Assembly (NCBI GenBank): GCA_905199285.1
Contig: CAJKFZ010000142.1
Span: 1 to 6,767 of the forward strand
DNA from: an uncultured Ruminococcus sp.
GTDB lineage: Bacteria > Bacillota > Clostridia > Oscillospirales > Ruminococcaceae
Direction: 5' to 3'
Length of the DNA stretch: 6,767 nucleotides
Shown here: piece after piece, positions 5,393-6,767 of the stretch
Layout of the letters: each line of letters starts with the position of its first letter
Numbering within the stretch: position 1 is the first letter of the stretch
Notes under the pieces: generated by a model
What the model was told of the DNA's origin: nothing
The model's input: only the letters and a program-made list of their open reading frames with translations
The model's database searches: none
Program-made: the position numbers and the translations under genes

Positions 5393-5398
5393 TATAAT
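5393..5398 (+). promoter_or_regulatory. Probable -10 box for the small downstream gene
   Basis: A consensus TATAAT lies 34 bases before the start codon of the 33-residue gene, with transcription expected near 5405. The -35 is poor: TTTAAA at 5368-5373 gives a 19-bp spacer. No terminator separates the methyltransferase gene from this point, so read-through from the fprA operon is also possible. Confidence 0.4.
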
Positions 5399-5431
5399 TA
5401 TCTTACCAATATAAAAAGGAGACAAATTTTC

Positions 5432-5533
5432 ATGGCAGGTTTCATTTTAGGAGCAATATTCGGCGGCACTATCGGAGTATTTTCCATTTGTCTCTGTACA
5501 GCCGCCAAAACCGGAGATTCTGATTCATTATAA
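5432..5533 (+). CDS. 33-residue Gly-rich membrane microprotein, DUF3789-like
   Basis: The product is very short. A hydrophobic, glycine-rich helix (about 2-24, with FILGAIFGGTIGVFS) ends in the paired cysteines of ICLCTAAK and is followed by a polar tail, GDSDSL. This pattern matches my memory of DUF3789, tiny proteins of about 25-37 residues from Firmicutes and their phages. No function is known for them. A single membrane-spanning segment with glycine packing faces is the natural reading, and the CxC is the conserved mark. A good ribosome site (AAAAAGGAG, GGAG at 5418-5421) lies 10 bases before the ATG. A TATAAT lies upstream, and a strong terminator begins at the stop codon, so this looks like a real, independently expressed gene. 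Confidence 0.7.
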   Translation: MAGFILGAIFGGTIGVFSICLCTAAKTGDSDSL

Positions 5534-5561
5534 AAAAGGAGCTGATAAACAGCTCCTTTTT
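5533..5561. terminator. Bidirectional intrinsic terminator
   Basis: AAAAAGGAGCTG (5533-5544) pairs perfectly with CAGCTCCTTTTT (5550-5561) around a 5-base loop. The T run on each strand makes it work both ways. It closes the small plus-strand gene, whose stop codon it overlaps, and also serves the minus-strand catalase fragment that ends at 5575. Confidence 0.9.
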
Positions 5562-5574
5562 CATACCTTGAAAC

Positions 5575-6000
5575 TTACTTCCTCCTGCCGCAATTTTTAT
5601 CAAATACCGGATTGCAGGCATAGAAATTTCGTGAATTCAGATTATCTTGTGTTATGCGAAGAGCTTCGCCGAATCGCTGATAGTGAACGATCTCCCTCTG
5701 TCTCAGGAACTTAATGGGATCTCTTACATCAGGATCGTCCGCAAGACGAAGTATGTTATCATAGGTTGTTCTTGCCTTTTGCTCAGCCGCCATATTCTCA
5801 TGAAGATCAGTTATTATATCTCCTTTGGACTGGAAATAAGCTGCTGTAAACGGAGTTCCCGATGCAGCTATCGGATAAATTCCCGTTGTATGATCTACAA
5901 AGTATGTGTCAAAACCGCTTGCTTTTATTTCATCTATGGTAAGGTCTTTTGTAAGCTGATAAAGAATTGCCGAAATCATTTCAACGTGAGCTAATTCATA
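5575..6000 (-). pseudogene. cotJC: 5'-truncated CotJC / manganese catalase remnant
   Basis: About 141 codons match the C-terminal three quarters of the CotJC-type manganese catalase family (usually near 190 residues), spore-coat or cytoplasmic proteins that break down hydrogen peroxide. Homology begins at YELAHVEM, the second metal-binding helix with the ExxH pair. It continues through LTKDL, SGTPFTAAYFQSKGD, the ligand glutamate in ENMAAEQKAR and the ligand histidine in REIVHYQRF, then NFYACNPVFDKNCGRR at the end. The first helix, with its ligand glutamate and the initiation region, is missing. Reading upstream, the frame meets a TAA at 6007-6009. The only early ATG (5977-5979) has no ribosome site and would drop the ExxH pair. 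The remaining frame is intact, so the break may be recent. Loss by insertion or deletion at about 5998-6003 is inferred. Confidence 0.8.
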
Positions 6001-6046
6001 CGAACATTAAAGATATATGTTATTGTTCGTCTATACCTATCCTAAT

Positions 6047-6081
6047 AAAAAATACCGTCTAAGTATAGACGGCATTTTTTT
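6047..6081 (-). terminator. Terminator downstream of the dockerin gene
   Basis: CCGTCTA (6055-6061) pairs with TAGACGG (6066-6072) around AGTA, flanked by A and T runs (with one A-C mismatch at 6054/6073). It therefore reads as an intrinsic terminator on the minus strand after the dockerin gene and also on the plus strand. A second copy of one arm, at 6028-6036, could compete for pairing. Confidence 0.75.
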
Positions 6082-6116
6082 AGAAAATCACAATTGAACC
6101 AAGAAGATATAAACCA

Positions 6117-6137
6117 ATTTTATTTATTAAATAAAAT
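6117..6137. repeat. AT-only 21-bp palindrome
   Basis: ATTTTATTTA (6117-6126) and TAAATAAAAT (6128-6137) are exact inverted complements around one base. It lies just beyond the dockerin gene's stop codon, in the 154-base gap that also holds the terminator. It may be only AT-rich sequence, or it may stabilise the 3' end of that transcript. Confidence 0.45.
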
Positions 6138-6154
6138 CATTTTTTTGTCAATAA

Positions 6155-6767
6155 TCAGAAATGAGTAATGTTTCCAACAAGATAATCCATGAGCATTAAT
6201 GAATCATCCCCATTAATTTCCCCGTCTTCGTTCACATCAGCGGCTTCAAAATTTATATCAACAGAAAGATTATTAATATAACGGTTGATAGCTACCGTAT
6301 CCCTTAAAGTTACTTTACCATCATTATCAGCATCTCCCATAAGAACTACATAAGTAGTAATAGGATTAACACTCATCAACTTACTGGATTTATCATAAGC
6401 ATCTGCATGCATATTAACTTTACACTCATCAAATTCATAATCTGCAATAAATTTTATAGTAAACAGGGTTCCTGGATTTACAAGAACTTTAGGTGCATCA
6501 TATACTAAGCCAAACTGTTCATACTCTGGAAGTCGTGCTTGAACAGTGGTAAGACTACCACCAAGATTTCCGGTATTTGAGGATTCAATAATCATATTAT
6601 CAAAATTTATAGTAAAACTTGCCATTTTGATTCCAGAATTTCTTGGCACATCACAATATACTTTATAAGTATTCTTTGCTTCATCGGAAGCGTTAGCAGC
6701 AATACCGTTCACCATAGGAATTGCGCAAAGCACCCCGGCAGAAACAGCTGATAAAATCTTCTTGAAT
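6155..6767 (-). CDS. Secreted cohesin-like plus type I dockerin protein (5' end outside window)
   Basis: The visible 203 residues run off the right edge and are the C-terminal part or nearly all of the gene. They open with a signal peptide, FKKILSAVSAG then a hydrophobic stretch to about residue 24, with a likely cut after ANA (26). The next 115 or so residues look like a cohesin or related beta-sandwich (MASFTINFD, LVYDAP, NPGTLFTIKFIAD). The last 60 are a type I dockerin with two calcium loops, DADNDGKVTLRD and DVNEDGEINGDD, each with acidic or Asn residues at loop positions 1, 3, 5 and 12. The codon before the first visible Phe ends in A, so it is not ATG and at least one more residue precedes the initiator. 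Dockerins bind cohesins in cellulosomes or amylosomes on the cell surface. A cohesin-dockerin pair would suggest an adaptor scaffoldin; the cohesin assignment is inference. Confidence 0.85.
   Translation of the reverse strand, partial: FKKILSAVSAGVLCAIPMVNGIAANASDEAKNTYKVYCDVPRNSGIKMASFTINFDNMIIESSNTGNLGGSLTTVQARLPEYEQFGLVYDAPKVLVNPGTLFTIKFIADYEFDECKVNMHADAYDKSSKLMSVNPITTYVVLMGDADNDGKVTLRDTVAINRYINNLSVDINFEAADVNEDGEINGDDSLMLMDYLVGNITHF

Overview
The window looks like chromosome from a strictly anaerobic, low-to-mid GC Firmicute of the Ruminococcus type. Three things point there: clostridial-type NifU and NifS, a class A flavodiiron protein next to a stand-alone ferredoxin-thioredoxin reductase catalytic subunit, and a secreted protein ending in a clear type I dockerin at the right edge. 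A trace of a CotJC-like manganese catalase suggests a spore-forming ancestry. The species cannot be fixed from the sequence alone.

Layout. Bases 1-184 hold a strong bidirectional terminator (46-88) and one copy (94-157) of a hairpin-rich intergenic repeat. Bases 185-2290 are a compact minus-strand operon in the order rnhA, nifS, nifU: RNase HI, cysteine desulfurase and Fe-S scaffold. Bases 2291-2853 contain no convincing gene. They hold a second, longer copy of the repeat (2329-2405), a 78-bp unit bounded by 12-bp inverted repeats (2411-2488), an 18-bp palindrome (2651-2668), and an extended -10 promoter with another 18-bp palindrome on its start site (2802-2828).

Bases 2854-5359 are a plus-strand operon: flavodiiron protein (fprA), ferredoxin-thioredoxin reductase catalytic chain, thioredoxin, then a SAM-dependent methyltransferase of unknown substrate. 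The first three form a plausible ferredoxin-fed unit for oxygen or nitric oxide defence and thiol repair: FprA reduces O2 or NO, while the reductase passes ferredoxin electrons to thioredoxin. The NifS-NifU operon on the other side of the intergenic region would supply Fe-S clusters of the kind these proteins and ferredoxin need, but it is a separate transcription unit.

Bases 5432-5533 encode a 33-residue glycine-rich membrane-type microprotein resembling DUF3789, closed by a strong terminator. Opposite it lies a 5'-truncated CotJC/manganese catalase fragment (5575-6000, minus). A terminator with a possible alternative fold follows (6028-6081), and then the 3' part of a secreted cohesin-like plus dockerin protein (minus) that runs off the right edge.

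The items most worth a second look are the FprA/FTR/thioredoxin operon with its start-site palindrome, the two structurally conserved repeat copies flanking the rnhA-nifSU operon, the catalase breakpoint, and the small cohesin-like/dockerin protein.
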